Positions 54,226 to 62,658 of a stretch of DNA of 64,000 nucleotides are shown here, piece by piece. The stretch is from GCA-2748575 sp965222725. GTDB taxonomy: Bacteria; Pseudomonadota; Gammaproteobacteria; Pseudomonadales; Ketobacteraceae. The first letter of the stretch is position 1; each line of letters starts with the position of its first letter. Both the position numbers and the translations under genes were made by a program. The stretch is from contig OZ244969.1 of assembly GCA_965222725.1 (NCBI GenBank), positions 4,774,001 through 4,838,000 on the forward strand, written 5' to 3'. The notes under the pieces were generated by a model that was not told the DNA's origin, searched no databases, and saw only the letters and a program-made list of their open reading frames with translations.

Positions 54226-56073
54226 ATGGATAATAAGATCAAGGCCGCTTTAGCGGTAGCGTGCGCCCTCGGTGCATCTTTTGGCAGTACCACCAGCCTT
54301 GCAGCGCCGGTGCTAAGTGAGGACGGGTTACACTTTTACGACGACGACATCCTCATCCCTACCCTGGTGGATCCCACAGATCCTGAAAACACCGCCACCA
54401 TGGGCCTTCCCGCCAACATCCGCATTCCCAACACCAATGACCCCACCCAGGAGTTTCCGCTGATTGTGTTTATCAGCAGCTGGACTCTGAACGAATACGA
54501 ATACAATTCCCAGGCAGAAAAGCTGGCCAGCGAAGGCTACGCCGTGCTCAGTTACTCCACCCGCGGATTTGGCGGTGCCCCCGGGCTGGTGAATACCGCT
54601 GGTGAGAAAGACGTTTACGACGCCATGCAGGCAGTAACCTTTGCCCTGGATAACTACCCCATTAATGACGCAGGTATTGCCCTGGGGGGTATTTCCTATG
54701 GTGCCGGCATCAGCCTGGTCACCGGATTCCAGGATGAACGGGTGGACGCCATTGTGTCCATGAGCGGCTGGGGCAGCCTGATAGAATCGCTCTGGGCCGG
54801 CGACACCCCCAATGAAACCTGGATTAATGTACTGGTGGGCTCCGGCGACTTTCTGGGTAACCTGGACCCTATTATCCAGCACAACTACCGCAATATGCGC
54901 CGCCACGAGAATATTGAGGAAACCAAGGCCTGGGGCGCTATCCGCGGACCGCTCACCTATATCGACCAGGTAAACCAACGGGCCGAACCGCCGGCACTCT
55001 TTGTATCCAACAATCTCCACGATTACCTGTTCCACCCCAATTCCATGGTGGAGCTGCTGAGCCGCTATCAGGGCCCTTGGCGCAGCGTGTTCAATTTTGG
55101 CACCCATGGCCAGGGGGAAGCCGGCGGGCTGGCTGACCCTTACGGCGACAATATTCCCTGGGTGGAAGCCACCCACTGGCTGGACCGCTACCTGAAAGGC
55201 ATCCCCAACGGTGTGGAGAATCTGAAACAGGTGAATACTGTAGTGCGCTCCCGCAGCCACAGACTACCGGGGGTCATGGAAAGCTTCGACGGCTTCCCTG
55301 TTGCCAGTGCCGATGGCCACAAGGTGTTTTATCTGTCACCCAATGAATCCGGTTTTGGCGGCATGAGCGAAACCGAGGACCTGGGCTTTGCCAGCATCGA
55401 ATTTGATACCACCAAGCGCATTATCACCTCCGCTGCCCTTTCCGGCGCTTTGGTGGGTTCCGGCCACAACTACCCGCTGGAGCGGATAGATCCGGCCCAC
55501 TCCGTTGCTTTCATGAGTGAGCCCCTGACGGAAGATATGCATATCCGCGGCGAAATCAATCTGGAGTTCTGGGCGGAGGTTCAGGACAAGTCCCAGTACT
55601 TTGCCTACCTGATGGACTACGATCAGACATTGCAAAAGGCGGTTTTCATCGGCCACTCGCCGTTTTCCTGGCATATCAGCGAACAGGGTGAAGTACCGTC
55701 AGGCCCGGTCAAGATCGATATGGAGTTTTACTGGACCTCCTATGATGTGGATGCCGGTAACCAACTGATCGTGGTGATTGATGGCAAAGATGAGGATTAC
55801 TGGCGCTATGAGGATGCGCCGGAAACCAATACCCTGGTGTTCGGCCCCCAGCAACTGGCATCCATTAATATCCCCACGACACCTGAGCCGGTTCCCTATC
55901 ACACGGTAGATGATCCGGAAGGTATTGAATCGGATCCCAATGCCAGAGGGCTGGGTAACAGCGCCTCCAGTGATTACGGACCAGGGGGCGGCAGTGTTTC
56001 CGGGTTTGTTTTACTGGGCTTCAGCCTGCTGTCGCTGTCAAGATTCCGCCGATATCGCAGGGGCGTTAGCTGA
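54226..56073 (+). CDS. Secreted X-Pro dipeptidyl-peptidase/CocE-like hydrolase with GlyGly-CTERM tail
   Basis: About 615 residues. It has a signal peptide (cleavage near SLAAP), an alpha/beta-hydrolase domain and a C-terminal jelly-roll-like domain, the S15/CocE layout. The predicted triad is Ser157 in GGISYGAG, Asp266 in NNLHDYLF and His294 in GTHGQGE. The family cleaves X-prolyl peptides, esters or beta-lactam-like acyl groups; the substrate here is unknown. The C-terminus reads GPGGGSVSG, then a hydrophobic helix (FVLLGFSLLSLS) and an arginine-rich end (RFRRYRRGVS). This is the GlyGly-CTERM sorting signal processed by rhombosortase in bacteria with type II secretion, so surface attachment or release is expected. 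The start at 54226 places GGGGAG upstream and opens the signal peptide. A terminator hairpin follows at 56093. Confidence 0.87.
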   Translation: MDNKIKAALAVACALGASFGSTTSLAAPVLSEDGLHFYDDDILIPTLVDPTDPENTATMGLPANIRIPNTNDPTQEFPLIVFISSWTLNEYEYNSQAEKLASEGYAVLSYSTRGFGGAPGLVNTAGEKDVYDAMQAVTFALDNYPINDAGIALGGISYGAGISLVTGFQDERVDAIVSMSGWGSLIESLWAGDTPNETWINVLVGSGDFLGNLDPIIQHNYRNMRRHENIEETKAWGAIRGPLTYIDQVNQRAEPPALFVSNNLHDYLFHPNSMVELLSRYQGPWRSVFNFGTHGQGEAGGLADPYGDNIPWVEATHWLDRYLKGIPNGVENLKQVNTVVRSRSHRLPGVMESFDGFPVASADGHKVFYLSPNESGFGGMSETEDLGFASIEFDTTKRIITSAALSGALVGSGHNYPLERIDPAHSVAFMSEPLTEDMHIRGEINLEFWAEVQDKSQYFAYLMDYDQTLQKAVFIGHSPFSWHISEQGEVPSGPVKIDMEFYWTSYDVDAGNQLIVVIDGKDEDYWRYEDAPETNTLVFGPQQLASINIPTTPEPVPYHTVDDPEGIESDPNARGLGNSASSDYGPGGGSVSGFVLLGFSLLSLSRFRRYRRGVS

Positions 56074-56092
56074 ACTGTCGCCTGTTCTGACG

Positions 56093-56130
56093 CCGGGCTA
56101 CAGCACTGTAGCCCGGTTAGGAAAATTTTT
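56093..56130 (+). terminator. Rho-independent terminator
   Basis: CCGGGCTACAG and CTGTAGCCCGG (56093-56116) form a perfect 11-bp stem, followed by TTAGGAAAATTTTT with a five-T run, 20 bases after the hydrolase stop. This is a standard intrinsic terminator. Confidence 0.85.
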
Positions 56131-56376
56131 ACTCAACTTTTGTTTCTAACAATTTCACGCACTAGATTTTATTTTTATTTGCTGCCCTTTCTCGCGTTTT
56201 TTGTCGGTTGCAACACACTTTCCCGCTGTTACTCACGCATTTATCAACTAACTTTAATTTACTTTTTGCATCCCGCTTTGGGTGCACCTGACTCAGCATG
56301 AGTCATCAAGGTTCAGGATTTCTGGTTTAGGGTTATCGGTTTCCGATCACAGTTTTCGGGTGGGTAATATTGTTTT
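56131..56376. other. Intergenic region before the lipoprotein gene
   Basis: About 250 AT-rich bases between a strong terminator and the lipoprotein start. It must contain the lipoprotein promoter, but I could not pick a convincing -35/-10 pair. I see no gene or repeat. Confidence 0.4.
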
Positions 56377-58515
56377 ATGAAGTACTGCTCAGCAAGTTTC
56401 AAACAGCTTCTTATTGTACTTTCCATTGTGTTTCTGGGTGCCTGTGGCGGCAGTGGTTCTTCCGGCGGTTCCGGTTCTGAATCTGCCAACGCGAGCAAGC
56501 CCGCGCCCAAATCCGTTGCCGGTACGGCGGTAAAAGGCGTTATTGCCAACGGCCTGGTGCAGGCGTTTGCAGTTTCCAACGGCGCCGTTGGCGATCTGCT
56601 GGCAAGCTCCACTACTGATAACCAGGGCCATTACAGCCTGACAGTACCGGGCGAATACCTGGGCCCTGTGCTGATTGAAATCAGTGCCCGCAGCGACGCC
56701 ACTACCCTGATGACCTGCGATGCAGCCGGCGGTTGCGGCAACTTCACCGGCATTTCGGAGCACGACACCAACGACAACGGCACCATTGATTTCGGTGAAA
56801 AACATGTACTGAACAATCAATTCATGCTGAAAGCACTGGTACCCAACAACAACCTGTCACAGGCCGGTAATCTTGATGTTACCTTGCTGACACATCTTGC
56901 AGCCTCTTACGCCGCAAGCTTTCCCCAGGGTTACGATAACCTGAGTGCCGAGCTGGCGATCAGCCAGATAGCCAATCTGTTCGAGCTGTCAGAAAACCCG
57001 TTTTCACTGAATGCACCGGACCTGACCAGCCCTGAAGATTTTGCCGCGGCCAGCGATCAGGAGCGTCTCTACGCTCTGATCAGTTCCAGCATCGCCTCAC
57101 TGGCGGAAAGCGATCAACTGGCCACAACCATCGAAACACTGGCCAATGCCTTTGCGAATAACACCGGGCAACTGGTTACCCGCAGCAGCAATGCAACTGA
57201 TATTACGCTGGAGCGTATTCTGCAAGCCGGCCTGAGCAATCTGACACGGGTGCAGGAATCCCAGCAGGACGACAGCACCTCTGCCGCTTTATCCGGGCAA
57301 TTAACAGCACAATTGAACGAGGCACAAACAGCCGAAGAAGGATCATTGACTTCGGCTGAAGGCTCACCCACTTCCGGCAGTTCTGAACTGGAAAAAACCC
57401 GGGCCTTTATTGCAGATCTGCAAGCCTGGCAAGGGGTTATTCATGTTACCGATATGAATCAACCACTGGTAACCGATGCCTATGATCTGGCTACCGGCAT
57501 GGATCATTATCAGTCACCCCTGCTTCAGGCACTGGCGCTGTCCAGCCAGCATGCCGCCATCGTCGCCGTTCCGGATCTGGCACTGGAAGCCGCCTGCAAC
57601 AGTCTGGGTAACATGTTTGCAAAACTGTTGTGCCAGAGCCTGATTATTAAATACAGCATTGAAGAAATTTGCGATGTAGCCCTGAACCTGACCATCTTTG
57701 GCGTTAGTGTTTGCGATTTCCTCAATGATCTGACGCTGCCAATGGGTCACGGCTTGTGGGCCAACTATGCCATATATGATGGCAATGCCCGGATATTCGG
57801 TGAGCTGGAAGGCGTGGAGCTGGATGTCAGTTTCACCAATGGTACGCGGTCTGGTAAAACCATCCGCTTTGATATTGAAGGAACCGTAAGTGATAGCGTC
57901 AGCCAACTGGTGATCGCACCCAGTACCGTAACCTTTCGCTTTGACAGCAACCTGACATCACAAACCCTGAAACTGCCCGAGCAGGTTGATCTGCAATTGA
58001 ATCACACCAGTGACACCACCACGGACACTGAAAGCTTCAGCTTCGACGGCACCACAACAGCCACCGTGATGCTGGCGGAAGTCACGGGCTCAGGACAACT
58101 GGGCAAGAATGGCGTGCCTTACACTATTGCCACCGACGGTGAGTACAGCTATGGCCAATCGTTGTTTGGCGGCACCAGCAATCTGAACAACCGGACAAGC
58201 CAGAGCATAACGACCGCCTACGACATTACCAATCAGGATATGACAGTATCAGCAACGCTGAGCCTGCAATCGCTGAGTGACTTTACGGTTGCATGGAGCG
58301 GTAAACGCTATCGTTTTGCCTACGGTGCAGCAGAGGAATCAACCCTGACCATCAGCAATCAGGATAATGTCAGCCTGCAGATTGATTACAGTGCGCCGAA
58401 TCAAGCCTCAGCCGGCCGGTTAACGATAGGCAGCGCAAATTATGCGGAAGTCACCTGGTTAAACGATTCACTGGAATTCCGTCTGCCGGACAACAGTGAA
58501 ACCATACTTTATTAA
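56377..58515 (+). CDS. Large surface lipoprotein with carboxypeptidase-regulatory-like domain and EF-hand loop
   Basis: A 712-residue protein with a lipoprotein signal (LIVLSIVFLGACGG, lipidated Cys in the LGAC lipobox), then a Gly/Ser-rich linker. Residues 45-110 look like a carboxypeptidase-regulatory/transthyretin-like fold (GTAVKGVIANGLVQAF... GHYSLTVPG). Residues 130-141 read DTNDNGTIDFGE, an exact 12-residue EF-hand calcium loop. The middle is helical and the C-terminal third is beta-rich and Thr/Ser-rich. The residue after the lipidated Cys is Gly, not Asp, so outer-membrane sorting is expected. The exact function is unknown. It follows a terminator, so it has its own promoter, and it ends at a strong hairpin. 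Confidence 0.82.
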   Translation: MKYCSASFKQLLIVLSIVFLGACGGSGSSGGSGSESANASKPAPKSVAGTAVKGVIANGLVQAFAVSNGAVGDLLASSTTDNQGHYSLTVPGEYLGPVLIEISARSDATTLMTCDAAGGCGNFTGISEHDTNDNGTIDFGEKHVLNNQFMLKALVPNNNLSQAGNLDVTLLTHLAASYAASFPQGYDNLSAELAISQIANLFELSENPFSLNAPDLTSPEDFAAASDQERLYALISSSIASLAESDQLATTIETLANAFANNTGQLVTRSSNATDITLERILQAGLSNLTRVQESQQDDSTSAALSGQLTAQLNEAQTAEEGSLTSAEGSPTSGSSELEKTRAFIADLQAWQGVIHVTDMNQPLVTDAYDLATGMDHYQSPLLQALALSSQHAAIVAVPDLALEAACNSLGNMFAKLLCQSLIIKYSIEEICDVALNLTIFGVSVCDFLNDLTLPMGHGLWANYAIYDGNARIFGELEGVELDVSFTNGTRSGKTIRFDIEGTVSDSVSQLVIAPSTVTFRFDSNLTSQTLKLPEQVDLQLNHTSDTTTDTESFSFDGTTTATVMLAEVTGSGQLGKNGVPYTIATDGEYSYGQSLFGGTSNLNNRTSQSITTAYDITNQDMTVSATLSLQSLSDFTVAWSGKRYRFAYGAAEESTLTISNQDNVSLQIDYSAPNQASAGRLTIGSANYAEVTWLNDSLEFRLPDNSETILY

Positions 58516-58518
58516 TGC

Positions 58519-58546
58519 AAAAAGGGCCGGATTCGATCCGGCCCTT
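58519..58546. terminator. Bidirectional intrinsic terminator
   Basis: AAGGGCCGGAT and ATCCGGCCCTT pair perfectly over 11 bp with a 3-nt loop, directly after the lipoprotein stop. On the minus strand the hairpin is followed by TTTTT, so it also terminates the convergent MaoC-like gene. Confidence 0.88.
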
Positions 58547-58552
58547 CAACAC

Positions 58553-59014
58553 TTAAACAAAATACATCAACAACCAGTCAGCAAGCAGCGCCGGCTTGTC
58601 TTCGCCTTTGATTTCAACACTCATTTCCACTTTAAACAGATACTGACCCGGCTTTTTCTCTGTCAGCTCTTTCAGGGTGGCAACGGCTCTGACTTCGGAA
58701 TCCACTTTTACCGGCGCCAGAAAACGAATTTTATCGAAACCATAGTTCATACCCATTTTCAGGCCTTCGGGCACAATCATTTCGGCCATGGAAGTCTGAA
58801 AATACGGTAACAGGGACAAGGTCAGAAACCCGTGCGCAATAGTGGTTCCAAAAGGTGTGTGTTTGGCTTTTTCAGGATCCACATGGATAAACTGGTGATC
58901 CAGTGTGGTATCCGCAAAAGCGTTGATACGATCCTGATCTATCTTGAACCACTCGGATGCCCCCAGTGATTTGCCAACAAAGCTTTCAAGCTCAGCAGTT
59001 GCGACTGTTTTCAT
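58553..59014 (-). CDS. MaoC-like (R)-specific enoyl-CoA hydratase
   Basis: A 153-residue single hot-dog protein. Such enzymes hydrate trans-2-enoyl-CoA to (R)-3-hydroxyacyl-CoA. Near residues 37-68 it shows TTLDHQFIHVDPEKA...FGTTIAHGFLTLSL, the MaoC signature with the catalytic Asp-His pair (D38, H43) and the conserved AHGFLTLSL helix. Length matches the short bacterial family. The opening WFKIDQDRINAFADTTLD is typical of NodN/MaoC members. It is monocistronic on the minus strand and ends at a shared terminator. The substrate could be for polyhydroxyalkanoate or beta-oxidation; there is no evidence tying it to the lipopeptide. Confidence 0.9.
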   Translation of the reverse strand: MKTVATAELESFVGKSLGASEWFKIDQDRINAFADTTLDHQFIHVDPEKAKHTPFGTTIAHGFLTLSLLPYFQTSMAEMIVPEGLKMGMNYGFDKIRFLAPVKVDSEVRAVATLKELTEKKPGQYLFKVEMSVEIKGEDKPALLADWLLMYFV

Positions 59015-59240
59015 AATTTCCCTCGTTCTTTACATCAATATCGCCTTTGGCCTGACATTAAAAAGCAAAGGCGCCTGAAAATGTTATTTATGGTTAATAG
59101 TTTGTCGTCCGGGTGTCATGCATCCTTCCATTTGCCGGCGCTATGGTGGAACACGCCCGAACCGGCAGCGGCATTATACAACAAATAGCCACAGGAAAAC
59201 GGCTGACAATCTGCCACAAAATGTTTAGAGGGGATTCAAT

Positions 59241-59597
59241 ATGACAGTCAAAGAAATTCTGTTTTTGCTGCTGGCCATTGCAGGTGCAGCGCTCACCTGG
59301 TATTTCAATATCCAGTTTATGCAACAGAATCCGGGTACTTTTGATATTCGGGTATTCGTATCCGGCGGGCTGGCAAATCCGGCAGCGGCCTCACTGACCA
59401 TGGATATTTTTATTGCCGCCGTCACGGGCCTTGTATGGATGGGGATTGAAGCGAAAAGGCTGGGAATGAAACACCTGTGGTTTTATTACGTGAGCACCTG
59501 CCTGATCGCCTTTGCCTTTGCGTTCCCGTTTTTTCTGTTCCAGCGGGAACGCCACCTGACCAGAGCGAAGGCAGACCTCAGCGCTAGAACAGCTTAG
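59241..59597 (+). CDS. DUF2834 small membrane protein
   Basis: A 118-residue protein with three hydrophobic segments (ILFLLLAIAGAALTWYF; IFIAAVTGLVWMGIEA; FYYVSTCLIAFAFAFPFFLF). The pattern NPAAASLTMDIFIAAVTGLVWMGIEAKRLGMK matches the DUF2834 family as I know it. Function is unknown. AGAGGGG lies about 8 bases before the ATG. Its 3' end overlaps the end of the convergent downstream gene by 14 bases. Confidence 0.8.
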   Translation: MTVKEILFLLLAIAGAALTWYFNIQFMQQNPGTFDIRVFVSGGLANPAAASLTMDIFIAAVTGLVWMGIEAKRLGMKHLWFYYVSTCLIAFAFAFPFFLFQRERHLTRAKADLSARTA

Positions 59598-59826
59598 ACA
59601 GCTGCTTTTCAATCATACCCCAGGGAACAAAAATGGGCTTCTTGAGAACGGTCAAGGTGCATTCCTTGCCGTTCATTTCATAGGTCACGTAAAAGCCGCG
59701 CCCCTTGGCAAAACCCTGCTCCTTATTGCCTTTGAACTCCACACTGTATTTCCCCGCCAGGGTCTCCAGTTTCTCGATGGCTTCTTCGATGGGGATTGGC
59801 AATTCGCCGGTAACGGATCTGGACAT
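59584..59826 (-). CDS. Small conserved-looking protein, function unknown
   Basis: An 80-residue soluble protein ending KKPIFVPWGMIEKQLSKLF, which faintly recalls polyhydroxyalkanoate-system small proteins that end in a similar P(W/F)..IE..L segment; that likeness is weak. It has a charged N-terminal helix (IEEAIEKLETLAGKYSVEF) followed by beta strands (GRGFYVTYEMNGKECTLTVLKKP). It overlaps the 3' end of the convergent DUF2834 gene and lies 77 bases after tatD on the same strand, so they may share a transcript. Confidence 0.6.
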   Translation of the reverse strand: MSRSVTGELPIPIEEAIEKLETLAGKYSVEFKGNKEQGFAKGRGFYVTYEMNGKECTLTVLKKPIFVPWGMIEKQLSKLF

Positions 59827-59903
59827 GGTACGTCGATACTCTCTTTTTCTTTAACGGTCAGAACGGTCGCCAATAATATCACGGAATAGCGCAGATCCCA
59901 GAA

Positions 59904-60674
59904 TCATGGCGCAATAATGCCCAGCATGCTGCGGGCATTTCGGGTGGTTATGTGCGCCAGTTCCTGCAGATCCCTCCCGGTTCGCTCACAGATCAGCTCG
60001 GCAATCCTGGGGATGTTCAGCGGTGAATTTGGCTCATCCCGGGCAAAACAAGGAGGGATATCCGGCGCATCGGTTTCCATCACAAAGCTGTCCAGGGGCA
60101 GCTTTTTTATAATCCGGTGCAGTTTGGTGGAACGTTCGTAGGTAGCCGCCCCGCCTATGCCCAGCTTGAACCCGAATTCCAGGCAGCGCTCCGCCTGCTG
60201 CTTGCTCCCGGAAAAGGCATGCATAAAGCCGCCTTCGGTAAAGTGCAGCTCCCGGATAACTTTGAGGCACTGATCGTGAGCTTTGCGGCAATGCACAAGG
60301 ATGGGCAGCTTGTGCTGTTTGGCCAGTCTTACCTGCTCCCGGAACCAGTGCAGCTGGCGCGCTTCGTTAAAATCATCGATAAAAAAGTCCAGGCCGATTT
60401 CCCCTACCGCAACCGGGCGCTGATCTGCGAGCCAATGATCCAGTTGCTCCAGGTGAGATTCCTCGTGGTCCCGGTCAAAACAGGGGTGCAAACCGTAGGC
60501 CGGCAGCAACTGCGGATAAGAGCCGTTCAGATCTTGAATACGCTGCCAGTGACGTGCCACCACACCGGGAATAACCATGTTCTCGATCCCCTGCTCAGCG
60601 GCTTTGGCCAGCATCGCCGGCCGCTCGCTGTCAAAAAGTTCGAAATCCAGATGGCAGTGGGTATCAATCCACAT
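59904..60674 (-). CDS. tatD: TatD-family metal-dependent deoxyribonuclease
   Basis: A 256-residue TIM-barrel metallohydrolase. Metal-site motifs are all present: THCHLDF at residues 4-10, GEIGLDFF at about 91-98, LVHCRKA near 126, HAFSGS near 151, and METDAPDIPP near 200. TatD proteins are 3'-5' exonucleases acting in DNA repair. Length matches the family (about 255-265). The ATG at 60674 gives MWIDTHCHLD, the usual opening. It is transcribed ahead of the small gene at 59584 and unrelated to the NRPS locus. Confidence 0.95.
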   Translation of the reverse strand: MWIDTHCHLDFELFDSERPAMLAKAAEQGIENMVIPGVVARHWQRIQDLNGSYPQLLPAYGLHPCFDRDHEESHLEQLDHWLADQRPVAVGEIGLDFFIDDFNEARQLHWFREQVRLAKQHKLPILVHCRKAHDQCLKVIRELHFTEGGFMHAFSGSKQQAERCLEFGFKLGIGGAATYERSTKLHRIIKKLPLDSFVMETDAPDIPPCFARDEPNSPLNIPRIAELICERTGRDLQELAHITTRNARSMLGIIAP

Positions 60675-60913
60675 CAGTTACACCTATTGACTGAAACTTG
60701 TTACCGATTAACGGACGCCTTTGTCCCCTTGCTCATATTGTCCCCTCGTTTGAAATACGGGGTGTGATCACCCTAAACGATGTTGGCACCTTTGTCCCGA
60801 TATGACAGTGACTTCCTGATTCAACACCATACAATGCGTAGGGTTTGCATGACAACGCACCTTAATTGCTTTACTGTCTGCCTTATTATTTTAGCTTTTT
60901 TATTTTTGCTCCA

Positions 60914-61300
60914 ATGACAAACGAAAACAACAACACCACAGCCTGTAGTGGTAGCAATAAGAACAATGCGCTTTTTGTTTCTGCGTTGAGGGAAGCTGTG
61001 CGCCAGTATCCGGATTATTTTTATATAACCGGTCAGCTGGATGAGCTGGACTCTATGTGGGATATGCAGCCGGATTTCGGCCGCCTGGAAAGCCTCTTGC
61101 TGGAAAACGAAGCCACTCAGGAATTTATTATTGCTGTCTGGTCTTTTTTTCGCCCCATCAGCCTGGGTAAATCAGGCTTTGCGGAATGTACCCGCGCCAT
61201 GGCGGCCTGGCAAAAGCAGATTCTTTCTCAATTGCTACTGAATGATCCGGTGGGAATGGAACCCTCGCCTACCCCCAGGTTCAGCCCGGAAATCGGTTAG
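60914..61300 (+). CDS. Hypothetical small soluble protein
   Basis: A 128-residue protein that I do not recognise. It has an Asn/Thr-rich N-terminus, then helical, aromatic-rich sequence (REAVRQYPDYFYITGQLDELDSMWDMQPDFGRLESLLLENEATQEFIIAVWSFF) and a Pro-rich tail. No signal peptide or membrane helix follows from the chosen ATG at 60914; the longer frame from 60866 would add a hydrophobic stretch that looks like translated leader. It is a single gene between divergent tatD and the convergent kor operon. The 240 bases upstream are non-coding. Confidence 0.6.
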   Translation: MTNENNNTTACSGSNKNNALFVSALREAVRQYPDYFYITGQLDELDSMWDMQPDFGRLESLLLENEATQEFIIAVWSFFRPISLGKSGFAECTRAMAAWQKQILSQLLLNDPVGMEPSPTPRFSPEIG

Positions 61301-61339
61301 CGGTTCTTTCGGTTAACAGTTCGTAAAGCACAGGCACAA

Positions 61340-61861
61340 CTATTCCGGCATGGTGGGCGGATCCAGATCAACGCCCTGATCCACCTTACCGCCCGGCCTG
61401 AGCCTGGCCATCATGCGCTTGGCGGCTTCCGCGTGCTCGTGTTCTTCTGCAGCAAATTCCATGGCATAACCGCGAATGGTTTCATCGCAGGACTGTAATC
61501 CCACGCTACGGTAAAAGGCTTCAGCGCTCTGCTCCACCTTGATCACCATTTCCAGCGCGTCCCGGGGAGTCATCAGGTAATGGGCTTCCTGATAGTTGAT
61601 ATTTTCCGGGGCTTCGCCATGGGGCCAGTGATATTCCCAGGGCTTTAATTCCGGCAGTTCATGCACCCGGCAAATGGCATCCACTTCATTAACATGCTCA
61701 ACACTGTAGCGGGCCAGTTCCAGAAACAACAGGTGCAGCTCTTCGTTATTGTGCACCTTCATCATGGATGCCAGCTCGTAGAAACGTTCGGCGGCTTCCC
61801 GTTCCAGAGTGGCGCTGTGAGCCAGGAACAGCCCCAGATCATCGAAGATTTCCTTGTTCAT
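61340..61861 (-). CDS. Ferritin-like/rubrerythrin-type diiron protein
   Basis: A 173-residue four-helix protein. Metal-ligand-type motifs are visible: LEREAAERFYEL near residues 19-30, ELARYSVEHVNEV near 48-60, and AAEEHEHAEAAKRM near 135-148, giving the E...ExxH pattern of rubrerythrin-like diiron sites. There is no C-terminal rubredoxin CxxC domain. Rubrerythrins detoxify peroxide or handle iron. The ATG overlaps the korB stop by four bases (ATGA), so it is translationally coupled to the 2-oxoacid:ferredoxin oxidoreductase. This fits protection of an oxygen-sensitive Fe-S enzyme, which is an inference. Confidence 0.85.
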   Translation of the reverse strand: MNKEIFDDLGLFLAHSATLEREAAERFYELASMMKVHNNEELHLLFLELARYSVEHVNEVDAICRVHELPELKPWEYHWPHGEAPENINYQEAHYLMTPRDALEMVIKVEQSAEAFYRSVGLQSCDETIRGYAMEFAAEEHEHAEAAKRMMARLRPGGKVDQGVDLDPPTMPE

Positions 61862-62658
61862 ACCACAAACCCCGCTCGCAAATTGGATTGATGATTAGCG
61901 GATGCCGGCGGCCAGACCGGCCGGGGATGAACATAAAACACCCCCTTGCTGAGACCATCCTCCTGCTGCAGAAAACGGGCGGCCTCTCCCGGGTCCGACG
62001 TCGCTACGGACTCCTCATGAACGGTGTCTTTCCACTCCGCCTGCTCGGGGCAGAAAGTAATGCATTGGCTCAACACATGAATAAAGGCAAACCCCGGATG
62101 CCGGATGGCCTCATAAATCATTTTTGCCAGCCCGTTGGGATCACCGGAATGGCCCCGGGCGATAAAGCTGGCACCGGATGCCAGCGCGATACTGCAAGGC
62201 TGGAATGGCCGCACCTGGGGGCCGTCCGGCGTCAGTTTGCTGCGTTCCCAGTCTTCCGGCGTGGTGGGCGATGCCTGCCCTTTGGTCATGCCGTAGATTT
62301 CGTTATCCATGGCGATATACAGCAGATCCACGTTGCGTCGGCAGGCATGCATAAAGTGATTACCACCAATGGAAAAACCGTCGCCGTCTCCCCCCATGGC
62401 AATCACATTCAGGTTCGGGTTCGCCACCTTTACTCCGGTGGCTACCGGCAACGCCCGCCCGTGCACGCCATGGAACCCATAGGTGTGACAGTAAGCCGGC
62501 AAACGGGACGAACAGCCGATACCGGATACCAGAACGCAGTCTTCGAACGTCTGATTCAACGCCGAAAGAGCCTTGGTAATGGCATTGAACACACTGTAGT
62601 GACCACACCCGGGGCACCAGATGGGCTTTACACCGGATTTATAGTCTTTAGGCTTCAT
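61858..62658 (-). CDS. korB: 2-oxoacid:ferredoxin oxidoreductase beta subunit
   Basis: About 266 residues. This subunit binds thiamine diphosphate and an Fe-S cluster; with the alpha subunit it converts a 2-oxoacid such as 2-oxoglutarate plus CoA to acyl-CoA, CO2 and reduced ferredoxin. WCPGCGHYSV near residue 15 supplies cluster cysteines, and SGIGCSSR follows. MGGDGDGFSIGGNH near residue 90 is the ThDP-Mg motif, and NEIYGMTKGQASPTT is strongly conserved. The ATG at 62658 (MKPKDYKSG) with a G-rich site upstream is preferred over a GTG at 62688 and overlaps the end of korA by 11 bases. The C-terminal extension of about 30 residues after the domain is unusual only in length. Confidence 0.94.
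   Translation of the reverse strand: MKPKDYKSGVKPIWCPGCGHYSVFNAITKALSALNQTFEDCVLVSGIGCSSRLPAYCHTYGFHGVHGRALPVATGVKVANPNLNVIAMGGDGDGFSIGGNHFMHACRRNVDLLYIAMDNEIYGMTKGQASPTTPEDWERSKLTPDGPQVRPFQPCSIALASGASFIARGHSGDPNGLAKMIYEAIRHPGFAFIHVLSQCITFCPEQAEWKDTVHEESVATSDPGEAARFLQQEDGLSKGVFYVHPRPVWPPASANHQSNLRAGFVV

Noticed and set aside
54226..56073. The CocE-like hydrolase as the missing release thioesterase
   Set aside because: It has a signal peptide and a surface-sorting tail, so it acts outside the cytoplasm and cannot off-load the NRPS directly.
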